From contig NZ_CP083539.1 in the NCBI RefSeq assembly GCF_025144335.1, positions 1,613,501 to 1,677,500 on the forward strand: a DNA stretch of 64,000 nucleotides. The letters are read 5' to 3'. The DNA comes from Jannaschia sp. W003. Its GTDB lineage: Bacteria > Pseudomonadota > Alphaproteobacteria > Rhodobacterales > Rhodobacteraceae. Shown here in pieces: positions 25,698 through 35,037 of this stretch. Positions within the stretch are counted from its first letter, which is position 1. Each line of letters opens with the position of its first letter. Under the pieces are notes generated by a model. That model was given only the letters and a program-made list of their open reading frames with translations. It did not search any database and was not told where the DNA came from. Both the position numbers and the translations under genes were made by a program.

Positions 25698-28283
25698 ATG
25701 GCGGGCAAGGCACTGAGGGACGACGAGCTGCAGGAGCTGGTCTCCGCGAACGACGCGGGCGGGCGCAACCCTGCCGGGGCCGTGGGCCTCTTCGTGGCCG
25801 CGGTGGCCCTGAGCTGGTCGATCTTCCAGGTGCTGCTGGCTTCGCCGGTGGCGCCATGGGTGCTGCCGGGCGACCTCATCAACAACAGCCGCCAGATCCA
25901 CCTCGCCTACGCCGTGTTCCTGGCCGCCATGGTCTACCCGCTCTGGCGCGGCGCCCCGCGCGACCGGGTGCCGCTCTACGACTGGGCCCTGGGGCTCGCG
26001 GGCGCGTTCCTCGCGCTCTACGGCTACTTTTTCTACGACAAGATCGTGGGCAACGGCGGGCTGGCCGACGACGCCGACGCGCTCGCCGCCCTCGCGGGCC
26101 TGACGCTGCTCTTCATCGCCGCCTACCGAACGCTGGGCCCCGTGATGGTGATCCTGGCGCTGGTGTTCCTGTTCTACGTCTTCTTCGGCTCGTCCGACGT
26201 GGTGCCCGACCAGATTCGCTGGGCGGGCGCATCCTTGCGCAAGGCTATGAGCCACATGTGGATCACCTCCGAGGGGGTGTTCGGCATCGCGCTCGGCGTC
26301 TCCACGAAGTTCGTGTTCCTGTTCGTGCTGTTCGGCGCCCTCTTGGACAAGGCCGGCGCCGGCAACTACTTCATCAAGATGGCGTTCGGCGCGCTGGGCC
26401 ACCTGAAGGGCGGGCCCGCCAAGGCCGCCGTGGTGGGATCGGCCGCCACGGGCCTCATCTCCGGCTCCTCGATCGCCAACGTGGTCACCACGGGCACCTT
26501 CACGATCCCGCTCATGAAGCGCGTGGGCTTCTCGGCCGAGAAGGCCGGATCGGTCGAGGTCGCCTCCTCGGTGAACGGCCAGATCATGCCCCCCGTCATG
26601 GGGGCCGCGGCCTTCCTGATGGTGGAGTACGTGGGCATCTCCTACTTCGAGGTCATCACCCACGCCTTCCTGCCAGCCGTCATCTCCTACATCGCGCTGG
26701 TCTACATCGTGCACCTTGAGGCGGTGAAGCAGCGCATGCCCACCATCGGCGACAAGGTGGTCAGCACCTGGCGCACGATCATGGGCATGGTGCTGTTTTT
26801 CGCCGGCTTCGCCATCCTGTGCTACGCCACCCAGTACCCCGTCCGCTGGATCACCGCCGCCGTGCCCGAGGGCGCGGGCTGGCTGCTCGCGGTCCTCGTC
26901 GGGGTGGTCTACGTCGCGCTCGTCTGGCTGGCCGCGCAGACCGACGACCTGCATCCCGACGACCCCGAGGCCGAGATCGTGGAGCTCCCCGACCTGGGCG
27001 AAATCTACAAGACCGGCCTCTACTACCTGCTGCCCATCGTGGTGCTGGTCTACTTCCTGATGATCGAGCGGAAGTCGCCGGGCCTCTCGGCGTTCTGGGC
27101 CACGTTCCTCTTGTTCTTCATCCTCGTCACCCAGAAGCCCCTCAAGGCCCTGTTCCGCGGCGACGGCGAGCTGCTGGGGCGCGCCCGCGAGGGCGTGATC
27201 GACCTGATCGCCGGCATGATCGACGGCGCGCGCAACATGATCGGCATCGGCCTCGCCACCGCCACCGCGGGCATCATCGTGGGCACCGTGTCGCTGACCG
27301 GGATCGGGCAGGTCATGGCCGACTTCGTGGAGTTCCTGTCGGGCGGCAACCTGATCCTCATGCTGATCCTGGTCGCCGTGCTCTCGCTGATCCTCGGGAT
27401 GGGGCTGCCGACCACGGCGAACTACATCGTGGTCTCCTCGCTCATGGTCGCCGTGGTGGTGGAACTGGGCGCCCAGTCCGGCCTGATCGTGCCGCTGATC
27501 GCGGTGCACCTGTTCGTGTTCTACTTCGGGATCATGGCCGACGTAACGCCGCCCGTGGGGCTGGCCAGCTTCGCCGCCGCCGCAGTATCCGGGGGCGACG
27601 CCATCAAGACCGGCTTCACGGCGTTCTTCTACTCCTTGCGCACCGTGGTCCTGCCGTTCGTGTTCATCTTCAACACCGACCTGCTGCTGATCGACGTGAC
27701 ATGGTGGCAGGGCATCATCGTGTTCGCCGTCTCTACGGTCGGCATCCTGGTGTTCACGGCGGCCACCATGAACTGGTTCGTGACCCGCAACCGCATCTGG
27801 GAGACGGTGGCGCTGCTGCTGATCGCCTTCACGCTGTTCCGCCCGGGCTTCTGGCTCGACCGGATCGAGCCGCCGTTCCAGCAGCGCCCCGCCGAGGAGG
27901 TGTTCGCGATCGCGGAGGCCGCCCCCGCCGGGGCCGAGCTGCGCGTCGGGCTGGAGGGCGTGACGCTCGACGGCAGCGAGGTGTCCTCGAACTTCCTGCT
28001 GCCCCTTGGAGAGGCCGGCGGCAGCGGCTTCGACCGCCTGTCCCGGAGCGCCGGCCTCGACCTCGTGGAGCGCGACGGGGAGGTGATCGTGGACCTCCTG
28101 GCCTTCGGCGGCGTGGCCGAGCAGATGGGCGTGGACTTTGACTGGGTGGTCACCGGCATCGAGGTCGAGGCGGACCGCCTCCCCAAGGAGCTGTTCTTCC
28201 TGCCCGCGCTGCTGCTGCTCGGGCTTATCGCCTATCTCCAGCAGGGCCGCGCCCGCCGCGAGGGCGAGCCGGTCCCGGCCTGA
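25698..28283 (+). CDS. TRAP transporter fused permease (4TM/12TM)
   Basis: An 861-residue fusion of the small and large TRAP membrane subunits. Large-subunit features include GPAKAAVVGSAATGLISGSS near residue 237, EVASSVNGQIMPPVMGAAAF near 288 and GLPTTANYI near 570. After about residue 700 a further helix and a soluble domain (about 720-840), which resembles the DUF3394 extension, are followed by a last membrane helix. Uptake is driven by an ion gradient. GGGGAGGAG lies upstream. It ends the chromosomal block 87 bp before the island boundary. Confidence 0.92.
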   Translation: MAGKALRDDELQELVSANDAGGRNPAGAVGLFVAAVALSWSIFQVLLASPVAPWVLPGDLINNSRQIHLAYAVFLAAMVYPLWRGAPRDRVPLYDWALGLAGAFLALYGYFFYDKIVGNGGLADDADALAALAGLTLLFIAAYRTLGPVMVILALVFLFYVFFGSSDVVPDQIRWAGASLRKAMSHMWITSEGVFGIALGVSTKFVFLFVLFGALLDKAGAGNYFIKMAFGALGHLKGGPAKAAVVGSAATGLISGSSIANVVTTGTFTIPLMKRVGFSAEKAGSVEVASSVNGQIMPPVMGAAAFLMVEYVGISYFEVITHAFLPAVISYIALVYIVHLEAVKQRMPTIGDKVVSTWRTIMGMVLFFAGFAILCYATQYPVRWITAAVPEGAGWLLAVLVGVVYVALVWLAAQTDDLHPDDPEAEIVELPDLGEIYKTGLYYLLPIVVLVYFLMIERKSPGLSAFWATFLLFFILVTQKPLKALFRGDGELLGRAREGVIDLIAGMIDGARNMIGIGLATATAGIIVGTVSLTGIGQVMADFVEFLSGGNLILMLILVAVLSLILGMGLPTTANYIVVSSLMVAVVVELGAQSGLIVPLIAVHLFVFYFGIMADVTPPVGLASFAAAAVSGGDAIKTGFTAFFYSLRTVVLPFVFIFNTDLLLIDVTWWQGIIVFAVSTVGILVFTAATMNWFVTRNRIWETVALLLIAFTLFRPGFWLDRIEPPFQQRPAEEVFAIAEAAPAGAELRVGLEGVTLDGSEVSSNFLLPLGEAGGSGFDRLSRSAGLDLVERDGEVIVDLLAFGGVAEQMGVDFDWVVTGIEVEADRLPKELFFLPALLLLGLIAYLQQGRARREGEPVPA

Positions 28284-28369
28284 CCGTCGGCGCGACGGGG
28301 GTGCTCGGTCTGTAGAGGGATCGGGACCCCCACGCCCGTCGGCATCGGCGGCGCCGGACACGAACGATG

Positions 28370-28393
28370 GGTGGGGGTGGCGGAGACGAAGGG
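28370..28393. repeat. attL-like 24-bp repeat of the tRNA-Ser 3' end
   Basis: These 24 bases are identical to 57277-57300, which cover the acceptor stem, CCA and part of the T arm of tRNA-Ser plus eight downstream bases. Both copies have the same orientation. The sequence beyond the repeat differs on both sides. This is the expected scar of integrase-mediated insertion into a tRNA gene and defines the far end of the island. Confidence 0.9.
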
Positions 28394-28917
28394 TGCCGAA
28401 CAACCCTAATATCACCTTGATATCAAATGAAACTTTTCAAGCCGCGGAAATTCGTACCACACATCATACCACGCAGTGTATCAGACGCATCCCTTGATGG
28501 TTGTTCGAAGCCCGGACGAACGAGTATCGCAGCAGTGTAACCGGTCGCTCAACGGGGCGCGTGCATTCTCACCACTGTTTCGCATCCCGCCGCTAGACAC
28601 TCAGCGTTCTTCCCCCCTACGCTTCCTCTGCGGGGTCGCCCCGCATACAGGCAGGCCCCTCCCGCGCTGGCAGGCGTGGCGAGGGGCACTCCCCCGAACG
28701 CGAATGGCTACGCACCAGGCTCGCCAGCGGGGGCGTGTGAGTGCCCACCCTCGCCAGTGTCCTGCCCACCCCTCGGGCAACAGGGAACGCCCTAAGTGGG
28801 GCGCGTCCGATGGGTATGGGAGGGAGGGAACGTGCGGCGCGGGGCCGCGTAGCGGGCTTGCAGGATTGCCCGAGCTTTCCCGCTTCTGCGCCGCGTCATT
28901 TCGATGAGTGCGGTGAC
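28394..28917. other. Island left end, no convincing gene
   Basis: The first 140 bases are AT-rich for this window (ATATCACCTTGATATCAAAT) and contain TACCACACATCATACCACG, possibly arm sites for the integrase. The rest is GC-rich without a convincing reading frame: long frames on the minus strand have no ribosome site and atypical composition. I see no gene here. Confidence 0.5.
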
Positions 28918-29430
28918 GGGCGGCCTCGATACCCCAGGACCAGCCAGAGGGCGAACCGATGCCTTCGCGCTGGAGATGCGCTACCGCAGGTTTCGCCTCG
29001 CGCACGCGCAAGGGCGCCGTAGGGGTACCCTCCGCCGGAGGGTTTTCGGAGCGATACGCGCGCGCGGGGCGGCCTTTCCTGAAAGCAAAAAAGGGGCGAG
29101 CGCGGCGCGGGCGGCAACCGTCGCTGCAGCGACCTGAGCCGTCGCCGCGGCGCAAGGGGGTTGCCATGACGGCCACTCCTTCGGGCGGGGCTTTCCGATG
29201 GAAGGAAAGGGCAGTGCCATGGCGGACCAGGGCTTTCCACTGGACGCACCGGGAGTGGCACCGCTTGGAGCTGACCGATTTGCTTGGGGTCACTGTGCGA
29301 AGCCCCCCACGGACAGGGACCGTGTATCCAGCTTCAGGAAAGGCCGTCGCGCGGCCCCTAAACGAGCGCCAGTCTGCTTAGACTCGATTGGGGTTTGCAT
29401 GCCATGCAGGCCGCGGCGATTCCGCGGGGC
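28918..29430. repeat. Structured repeat copy R1
   Basis: About 0.5 kb that aligns with 52643-53033 plus 53424-53620 in the same orientation. Shared blocks include CCTCCGCCGGAGGGTTTTCG, GGTTGCCATGACGGCC (with one-base differences), TTTGCTTGGG and GGGACCGTGTATCCAGC. Several short hairpins are conserved, for example CTTTCC/GGAAAG at 29191-29209. No coding frame is preserved between copies. It could be a mobile non-autonomous element or a structured RNA. Confidence 0.75.
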
Positions 29431-29525
29431 CTCGTGGGTGCGCGCGGGCGTCAAGCTGAGCAGCGTTCCGAGGAGGGCGGAGACCGGAAGCCGACAGATC
29501 CATGAGGTACTCACGATCGGGGAGC

Positions 29526-30494
29526 TCATGCGTCGTCGTCGGCGGACAGGTCGATGCGCTGCCAAGCGACGCCGGCAACTGTTTCCCAATCCCCCTGCTC
29601 GTTCGGTCGCCGCCAGCGTGGCACTGGCATCGCGTTGAGGGCGGCCAGCGCATCGTCGAAACGTCTGAAGCGTCGTTCCTCGCGCTTTCCGCCGATCCAA
29701 TACCATTCGTGTCGCCACAGGTGCGGGTGGAATATGCTTCCATCCCGCGCCATGGGCACGAATATGATCGCCTCCGGGTCGAGGGGTGCGCTCTCCTGAG
29801 GAGCTGCCTCTCGGTGATTCCAGATCGAGTTGCGAAAGTCAGGGCGCTTCTGAAGCCAGGCAAGTGCGCTCGCCGCCGTCGCGCCCCCCTCGAAACCGCC
29901 TTCGAGCGTGGGCGAGGCGCTGGACATCAGGTTCCGCACCCGCTCCTCGGAGACCCCACCGAGGATGGCGAGCGAGCCCACGTCCACCACGCCAGTGCCG
30001 GTGTCGAGCGCACGGCGGGAGCGGGCGATGCGGACGATACGCGCTACGGCGTTGTCTTCGAGCGCGAGACCCGAGGCATCCGCGTAGGCGACTACCTCAT
30101 TCACCAAATCTTCGAGCCATGCTGCCCGCTCGTTCAGCGGCATGGTTGCTGGCGTCACTCCGTGCACACCGTAGAGCCCAGCCGCATCGATACGCCGGGC
30201 AATCGGCCATACCTCGCCGGCAGACTCGGCGTTCTTCTCGAACGTCTCGCGCCAGGTCTCGGCCCAGACCCCACCATCCCCCTCGGCCGCCTCCACGAGT
30301 GCAAGGAGGGGGTCAGCGGCATCCTCGACACCTACGATTCCTTCGATGATTTCGAGGGTGTTCGAAGGGAGTTCGCGTATGCACGGGCCGTAATCCCAGA
30401 AGTGCTCGTCGTCTCCATGGGCGAAACCGGAATACCACTCGTCCCGGCGTTCCTCCGCGGTGACGACGCGCTGGACCGTCACGCATTCCATCAT
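29526..30494 (-). CDS. Conserved hypothetical protein with HTH-like segment
   Basis: A 322-residue soluble protein starting MMECVTVQRVVTAEER. The middle (about 180-235: VGSLAILGGVSEERVRNLMS followed by ALAWLQKRPDF) reads as a helix-turn-helix with the W-L-x-x-R tail seen in bacterial DNA-binding proteins. The C-terminus has FVPMARDGSIFHP and MPVPRWRRPNEQGDWETVAG, a pattern I recall from hypothetical proteins of Alphaproteobacteria. I infer a regulatory role, perhaps for island genes. Two adjacent ATGs (30494 and 30491) are possible starts. No partner gene is adjacent. Confidence 0.65.
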   Translation of the reverse strand: MMECVTVQRVVTAEERRDEWYSGFAHGDDEHFWDYGPCIRELPSNTLEIIEGIVGVEDAADPLLALVEAAEGDGGVWAETWRETFEKNAESAGEVWPIARRIDAAGLYGVHGVTPATMPLNERAAWLEDLVNEVVAYADASGLALEDNAVARIVRIARSRRALDTGTGVVDVGSLAILGGVSEERVRNLMSSASPTLEGGFEGGATAASALAWLQKRPDFRNSIWNHREAAPQESAPLDPEAIIFVPMARDGSIFHPHLWRHEWYWIGGKREERRFRRFDDALAALNAMPVPRWRRPNEQGDWETVAGVAWQRIDLSADDDA

Positions 30495-31100
30495 CGCGGT
30501 CGTTGTCGTCTCTTCAGTTGCGGTGCAGGCGGCGGATCCGGCTACGAACGTGGAGGCTTCTGCGCCCGTCGGACAGCGCGCAGGGAGCGACCACGAACCC
30601 GGCTTCGAAGCGCCGGCGGCTATGGCATCCGCGAGGTTCGAGCGTAATCTCGGCGGAGGCAAAGCGGCCCCTGCAACTGCGCCCGGCCTTGGCGCCGGCA
30701 GGGCGGAGAGAACCTCATGGGACCCCTCCGTTGGAAAGACGGCTGTCATTTCCATTAGATGGGGGGAAGGGGCGTCTCTTCCGGACCCATTCGCCACGTT
30801 GTGTTCCGGGAAATCGACTTCGCAACCGCGAATACCCCCGACAGTTTCCCGCCGGAGGTTCGCAGCACTGCGGTAGCGCCAAAATAGTTGCTTCATCTAT
30901 TGGTATTTTCGGTGGTTTGATAAGTTTAGTGGGATGCTCAGCCAACGGCACCTCTGACAAGAAACGGTGAACAAGGCATTAAGCAAACACGTCGTCAAGA
31001 AAGCATCTAAGTCGGGCAAAGTTGGAGAGAGTTCGAGACAGTAACGCTTCGGTAACCATCCTTCGCCAAGTCTTCCGATTTGAATGCCGAGGAGAGAACG
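30495..31100. other. Intergenic region with AT-rich promoter-like part
   Basis: No convincing gene. The last 210 bases (about 30890-31100) are AT-rich relative to the island and probably hold the promoter for the small Cys-rich gene at 31101. A plus-strand frame from GTG 30460 has a signal-peptide-like start (SIIAVVVVSSVAVQA) but runs antisense into the neighbouring gene and lacks a ribosome site. Confidence 0.4.
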
Positions 31101-31343
31101 ATGTGTCTGACGTGCAAGTCGCTGGGTCTTGTCTGCGAGTTCCGATGGGAGAAGGGTGAAGCGCGTTTTACCCCCTGCCCGGACGGCTGCGAGTTCAGCG
31201 ACGGCGTCGACGCGATCATGCGGGATGAGGAGAAGGAGTGGTATCCGATGATGCTCCCTCATCACCCGCTGCCCGACAGGCCCCGCTACCTGCCGGTCGC
31301 CATCCAACAGCAGGAAGTAAGGGAAATTCTCTCGCGGTCGTAG
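31101..31343 (+). CDS. Small Cys-rich protein, unknown
   Basis: An 80-residue protein. Its first half contains cysteines as CLTC, C near 14 and CPDGC, a spacing that could bind zinc. The second half is acidic then proline-rich (DEEKEWYP, HHPLPDRPRYLP). GGAGAG lies six bases before the ATG, and an AT-rich region precedes it. I do not recognise the family. It stands alone between the HTH-like protein and the GH-like protein. Confidence 0.55.
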   Translation: MCLTCKSLGLVCEFRWEKGEARFTPCPDGCEFSDGVDAIMRDEEKEWYPMMLPHHPLPDRPRYLPVAIQQQEVREILSRS

Positions 31344-31605
31344 AGATCTGAAGATCGGCAGTGCCGGACCAAACACAGCTTTGCTTCGGCGCTGCCGGTC
31401 TCTAAGGGCGGACCGTCATTCATGACGCAGCGCTTCGAGCAGGTCATTACCCTTCCGCACAGTTGTTAACAACGCACTCGCAACATCACGACCTGTGTCG
31501 AGTTTTCGGAAAACCAAGGCCTTATTCAAATCATTGAAAGCCGAGGTTTAATTCACGCACAACGAATTAACCGTATCCCCGCGACGTCCCTAACCGGAGG
31601 TCGTA
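31344..31605. promoter_or_regulatory. AT-rich upstream region of the GH-like gene
   Basis: About 260 bases of low GC compared with the surroundings, with stretches such as TTGTTAACAAC and GAATTAACCG just before the ribosome site GGAGG. An imperfect inverted repeat around GGCAGTGCCGG/CGGCGCTGCCGG lies at 31359-31401 and may terminate the small upstream gene. Probably the promoter of the next gene. Confidence 0.4.
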
Positions 31606-33369
31606 ATGATCCGCCTTGCCCCCCATGACGCCGATGGCTTCGAAGCGACAACTGATCTGTTTGGCGGGAACTTCCTCGCCACGCGAGGGGGCACGCAGGC
31701 CGATCTCGAACAGAAAGCCGCAGTCGAAGACTTGGGCATCCACTCTCTGCGCTATCCGGGCGGATCGCTGACCGAGAAGTATTTCCGCATCACGGATCCG
31801 AACAACACGGCCGCCCTCGACGACAGGGACGAGCCGGTCGAGCTCGTTCCAATCTCGGACTTCTTCGCCTACGCGGCGGACACCGGCAAGTCGGTCACCA
31901 TGGTGCTGCCGACCCGCCAGTTCCTGTCCGAGAGTGCGGACAAGAACGGCGACCGGTTCATCGACATCCCGGTCGAAGACCTGCGGGGGTTCGTCCGGGA
32001 CGTGATGACGGGGCGCTACGGCAAGGTCGAGATCGACGCCTTCGAGATCGGCAACGAATACTGGGGCGCCGGCGAGATGACGGCCGTGGAATACGGTCGC
32101 CTCTCCTCGGCCATGACGCGGATCGTCGGCGGCGAGCTGAAGAGCCTCGAGAACGAGCACGGCGGCGACTTCGACGTCGACATCATCGCCCAGGCCGGAA
32201 CCAACTTCTCCTACTCCAACCTCTCGGAGGGCATGCCGGAGGACGCCAGTCCGGACGAGATCCTCGAGCTGCTCGGCGAGCGCTACGACCGCGAGTTCGG
32301 AGACGAGTTCAAGCTGAACAGCGGCTCGGTGAACTGGCGCCTCGTGAACGACCAGCTCATCCGTGACGAGTTCAACCCGCGGGAGTATGACATCCTCGAT
32401 GGCTTGGTCTCGCATCTCTACTCCGAAGGCCAGGTGAACCCCACCGACCGCCACTTCGGCCTCGACCAGCTCAAGAAGACCTGGGACCTCGACGAGGGAG
32501 GCAAGAGCATCCACGTCACGGAGTGGAACTCGAGCGCCAAGAGCACGCGGTTGTCGCCGGACGACGACTACGGGCTCCACCAGGCCCACGAAATGCTGAA
32601 CGTCGTCGAGGCGATGATGTCCGCCGGGGTCGAGCAGGCCCACGTCTGGCCGCTCCTGCACAAGACCACCACGGCGCTGAGCGAGGGCGCAGCCCATGAC
32701 GGCCTCTCCCCCGCGGGCGAGATGTTCCAGATGATGATGGAGACGCTTCCCGGCAAGATGATGCTCGACTTCACGCCTAAGAAGGAGAACGTCACGGAGC
32801 TCGTCGACGACGATTGCCACGTCCACGGCTTCTACGGCGCAGGGGAGATCATTCTCTACATCGCCTCGGATGCGGACGGGATGATCGCGACCGAGATCGA
32901 CATCTCGAGCATGGTGAGGTCGGGGGGCGAGGTGAACGCCTTGGTCCTCGGCGTGACGGAAGGAAGCAATCCTGGAAGCTCGAAGTCGGCTGCGCAGGTC
33001 GAGGAACTGACTCAGGGCGATGTCTACGAGGACGGGATCCTCAGCGTGGTGCTCGATCCAGGCGAGATCATGCAGGTCGAGATACGCGACTTCGTGGCCA
33101 CCGAAGACTTCAAGCAGATTGCGGCGCGCATCGACGGGGTCGAGCCCGCGGTGCTCGGCGCCGATGAAGTCGCCGCCATCCAGGGGGGCGACGGGAGCAG
33201 CGACAACATTCTGGATGCGATCTCGTCCGATGCCCCGGCAGCGTTCCCGCCAGACGAAGAGGAGGTCGAGGACGACGAGGTCCTTGTCGACGATGATGGC
33301 GGCGGGCTCGGTATGCTGCTTGGCCTGCTTCCACTGCTGCTGCTTGGCGCGATGTTCGCGGGAGGTTAG
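31606..33369 (+). CDS. Glycoside hydrolase clan A-like protein with hydrophobic C-tail
   Basis: A 587-residue protein. The first 420 residues look like a TIM-barrel glycosidase: EIGNEYWG gives candidate acid/base Glu151 and HVTEWNSS the candidate nucleophile Glu306, a spacing normal for clan GH-A. There is no N-terminal signal peptide. The C-terminus has an acidic linker (about 540-566) and then GLGMLLGLLPLLLLGAMFAGG-like hydrophobic sequence, which suggests an unusual export or anchoring signal. The substrate may be the polysaccharide made by the island. CCGGAGG precedes the ATG. The exact GH family is not assigned. Confidence 0.7.
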   Translation: MIRLAPHDADGFEATTDLFGGNFLATRGGTQADLEQKAAVEDLGIHSLRYPGGSLTEKYFRITDPNNTAALDDRDEPVELVPISDFFAYAADTGKSVTMVLPTRQFLSESADKNGDRFIDIPVEDLRGFVRDVMTGRYGKVEIDAFEIGNEYWGAGEMTAVEYGRLSSAMTRIVGGELKSLENEHGGDFDVDIIAQAGTNFSYSNLSEGMPEDASPDEILELLGERYDREFGDEFKLNSGSVNWRLVNDQLIRDEFNPREYDILDGLVSHLYSEGQVNPTDRHFGLDQLKKTWDLDEGGKSIHVTEWNSSAKSTRLSPDDDYGLHQAHEMLNVVEAMMSAGVEQAHVWPLLHKTTTALSEGAAHDGLSPAGEMFQMMMETLPGKMMLDFTPKKENVTELVDDDCHVHGFYGAGEIILYIASDADGMIATEIDISSMVRSGGEVNALVLGVTEGSNPGSSKSAAQVEELTQGDVYEDGILSVVLDPGEIMQVEIRDFVATEDFKQIAARIDGVEPAVLGADEVAAIQGGDGSSDNILDAISSDAPAAFPPDEEEVEDDEVLVDDDGGGLGMLLGLLPLLLLGAMFAGG

Positions 33370-33447
33370 TCACTCTCTCCCCTCGCGCTAACAGACGACG
33401 AAAATTGTCTTCTCCTTTGTCTCACCGAGAAACTAGCGCTGACGGCA

Positions 33448-34233
33448 TTAGCCGCCGGTAGCCTCGATCATCGCGATGCCGTCCGCATCGATGCGCGCCG
33501 CCGCGAGGCGCCCCGAGAACCACGCGCCGGTGTCCACGGCGATGCGCCCCCTCTCGACGCGCGGGGCGTCGACCACGGTGTGGCCGTGCACCACCCAGAC
33601 GCCGTCACCGCGCGGCGCGGCCTCGAAGCGGGGGTGCCCCCAGATCAGGGTCTCGGCGGGCTGCGCCTCTGGGGGCGCGGCGGGGTCGGCGCCGGCATGG
33701 ACGCAGACCAGGTCGCCCGAGCGCCACAGCGCCGGCAGCGCCGCGAGCCAAGCCGCCTCGCCGGCGGGCATCGCCGCGCGCAGGGCTTCGGCGGCGCGGC
33801 GCAGGACGGCGGGGCCCGAGTCCTCGGCGGCCCCCAAGACGCCGTAGCTCGCCAGGGTCTGCACGCCGCCGTGGCGCAGCCAGCGCCGGCCGCGCTGCAC
33901 CGGGTCCTCCAGGAAGTCGAGCATCATCCGCTCGTGGTTGCCCATCAGCGCCACGACCCGGCCGGGCTCGGCGCGCTGCAGGCCGCGCAGGCGCGACACC
34001 ACCGCGGCGGCGCGCTCGCCGCGGTCCACGTAGTCGCCGAGGAAGATCAGCGCCGCATCGGCGCGCCTGCCTTCGTCGACGTCGGCGGCGATCCGGTCGA
34101 GCATCAGCTCCAGCAGGTCGGCGCGCCCGTGAAGGTCGCCTACGGCGTAGACGCACCGGTCCGGCACGGGCGTGCCGTCGCGGAACGCCGGGGGGCGGGC
34201 GTCGCGGCCGCGAAGGAGACGGCGGAGGAACAT
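33448..34233 (-). CDS. PPP-family metallophosphoesterase
   Basis: A 261-residue protein with the metal-binding signatures of serine/threonine-type phosphatases: GDLHGR near residue 33, GDYVDRG near 67 and GNHE near 100, then HGHT near 222. Possible roles are protein dephosphorylation or hydrolysis of diadenosine tetraphosphate. The ATG at 34233 is preceded by AAGAAGGA. It diverges from the hypothetical gene at 34444, with a perfect 48-bp palindrome in the shared intergenic region. Confidence 0.87.
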   Translation of the reverse strand: MFLRRLLRGRDARPPAFRDGTPVPDRCVYAVGDLHGRADLLELMLDRIAADVDEGRRADAALIFLGDYVDRGERAAAVVSRLRGLQRAEPGRVVALMGNHERMMLDFLEDPVQRGRRWLRHGGVQTLASYGVLGAAEDSGPAVLRRAAEALRAAMPAGEAAWLAALPALWRSGDLVCVHAGADPAAPPEAQPAETLIWGHPRFEAAPRGDGVWVVHGHTVVDAPRVERGRIAVDTGAWFSGRLAAARIDADGIAMIEATGG

Positions 34234-34382
34234 TACACATGATCCTTCTTCGGCGGGCTGAAGCCAGAGAGCGGGATCTGGAGACCCTCGGAGCGCTCGC
34301 GCCCTTACCACGGTAAACGTGGCGACGGCACTACCCCGTGATAGCCATTCCGGGGGAGGAATGGCCCTTCCAACAGATATTG

Positions 34383-34430
34383 GAACAAAACGAGAAACGT
34401 TTCGCATGCGAAACGTTTCTCGTTTTGTTC
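34383..34430. repeat. Perfect 48-bp palindrome
   Basis: The two 24-base halves are exact reverse complements with no spacer, centred at 34406/34407. Each half contains GAAACGTTTC, itself palindromic, so the core reads GAAACGTTTC, GCATGC, GAAACGTTTC within A/T-rich ends (AACAAAACGAG, CTCGTTTTGTT). It lies upstream of both divergent neighbours, which favours an operator or a recombination/cruciform site over a terminator. Confidence 0.9.
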
Positions 34431-34443
34431 TGCTCTCCGAACC

Positions 34444-35019
34444 ATGCCTACCTTCGTACCCCGGCTAGAGAAATGGTGTCGGAAGAGTGAAGTGTGGGGC
34501 GGCCTTATCCGCGAATTAATCTACTGCGTCCCCACGTTCGACAGAGCGGTGGAGGGGGGCACGGCGGATGGACTGTTAGAAACAAACGTGCTCTTCGCGA
34601 ACGCTGGAAGAGGCACTTACCGCGTCTGCGGTACGTTGCGCACGAGCTTGTTCCGTCGGGCGATGGGGTCGATCAAGGCCGACGACCGCGTGGCCCTGCG
34701 CGGCGTCGAGGTCGTGCTGGCCGCGTCGCCGGACCCGATCGCGCTGCTCCACGTAGCGGCGCCGGGCGGCGCCGTGCGGATGGGCGGGTGCACGATGCTG
34801 TCCGAAGGCCCCACGTGCACCGTCGTTCTGGCCGATCCCGGGCCGTGGGGCGCGGGCGGGACGGGCATCGTGCCGACCTTCGCGAGCGAGGGCGGCAATC
34901 TCTGCGGCGCGGGGATCGAGGGTCCGGCGCAGCACGCGAACCCGGCCGTGGCGCCGATGGACATGGACGCCTTCCTCGGCCTTACCGACGCGGAGGGGCG
35001 CGACCTGGCCGGGTTCTGA
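34444..35019 (+). CDS. Hypothetical protein
   Basis: A reading frame of 191 codons without a recognised family. The first 70 codons have much lower GC at third positions than the rest, so the true start may be the ATG at 34663, giving 118 residues from MGSIKADDRVALRG. That part has several cysteines and glycine-rich stretches. It ends 18 bases before the convergent ugd. Whether the 48-bp palindrome 13 bases upstream of the longer start controls it is unknown. Confidence 0.45.
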   Translation: MPTFVPRLEKWCRKSEVWGGLIRELIYCVPTFDRAVEGGTADGLLETNVLFANAGRGTYRVCGTLRTSLFRRAMGSIKADDRVALRGVEVVLAASPDPIALLHVAAPGGAVRMGGCTMLSEGPTCTVVLADPGPWGAGGTGIVPTFASEGGNLCGAGIEGPAQHANPAVAPMDMDAFLGLTDAEGRDLAGF

Positions 35020-35037
35020 GGGGCGGGGGGAGGGGGC

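Noticed and set aside
28601..29293. Minus-strand frame of 230 codons through R1 as a protein gene
   Set aside because: The matching frame in R2 is broken and shifted, hairpins are better preserved than codons, and no start signal is seen. Treated as a repeat.
30460..30876. Plus-strand frame with a signal-peptide-like start
   Set aside because: It begins antisense inside the HTH-like gene, lacks a ribosome site and loses protein-like character after the first 45 residues.
34383..34430. Bidirectional terminator
   Set aside because: The stem with A- and T-rich ends would suit a terminator, but the neighbouring genes diverge from it, so no transcript needs to end here.
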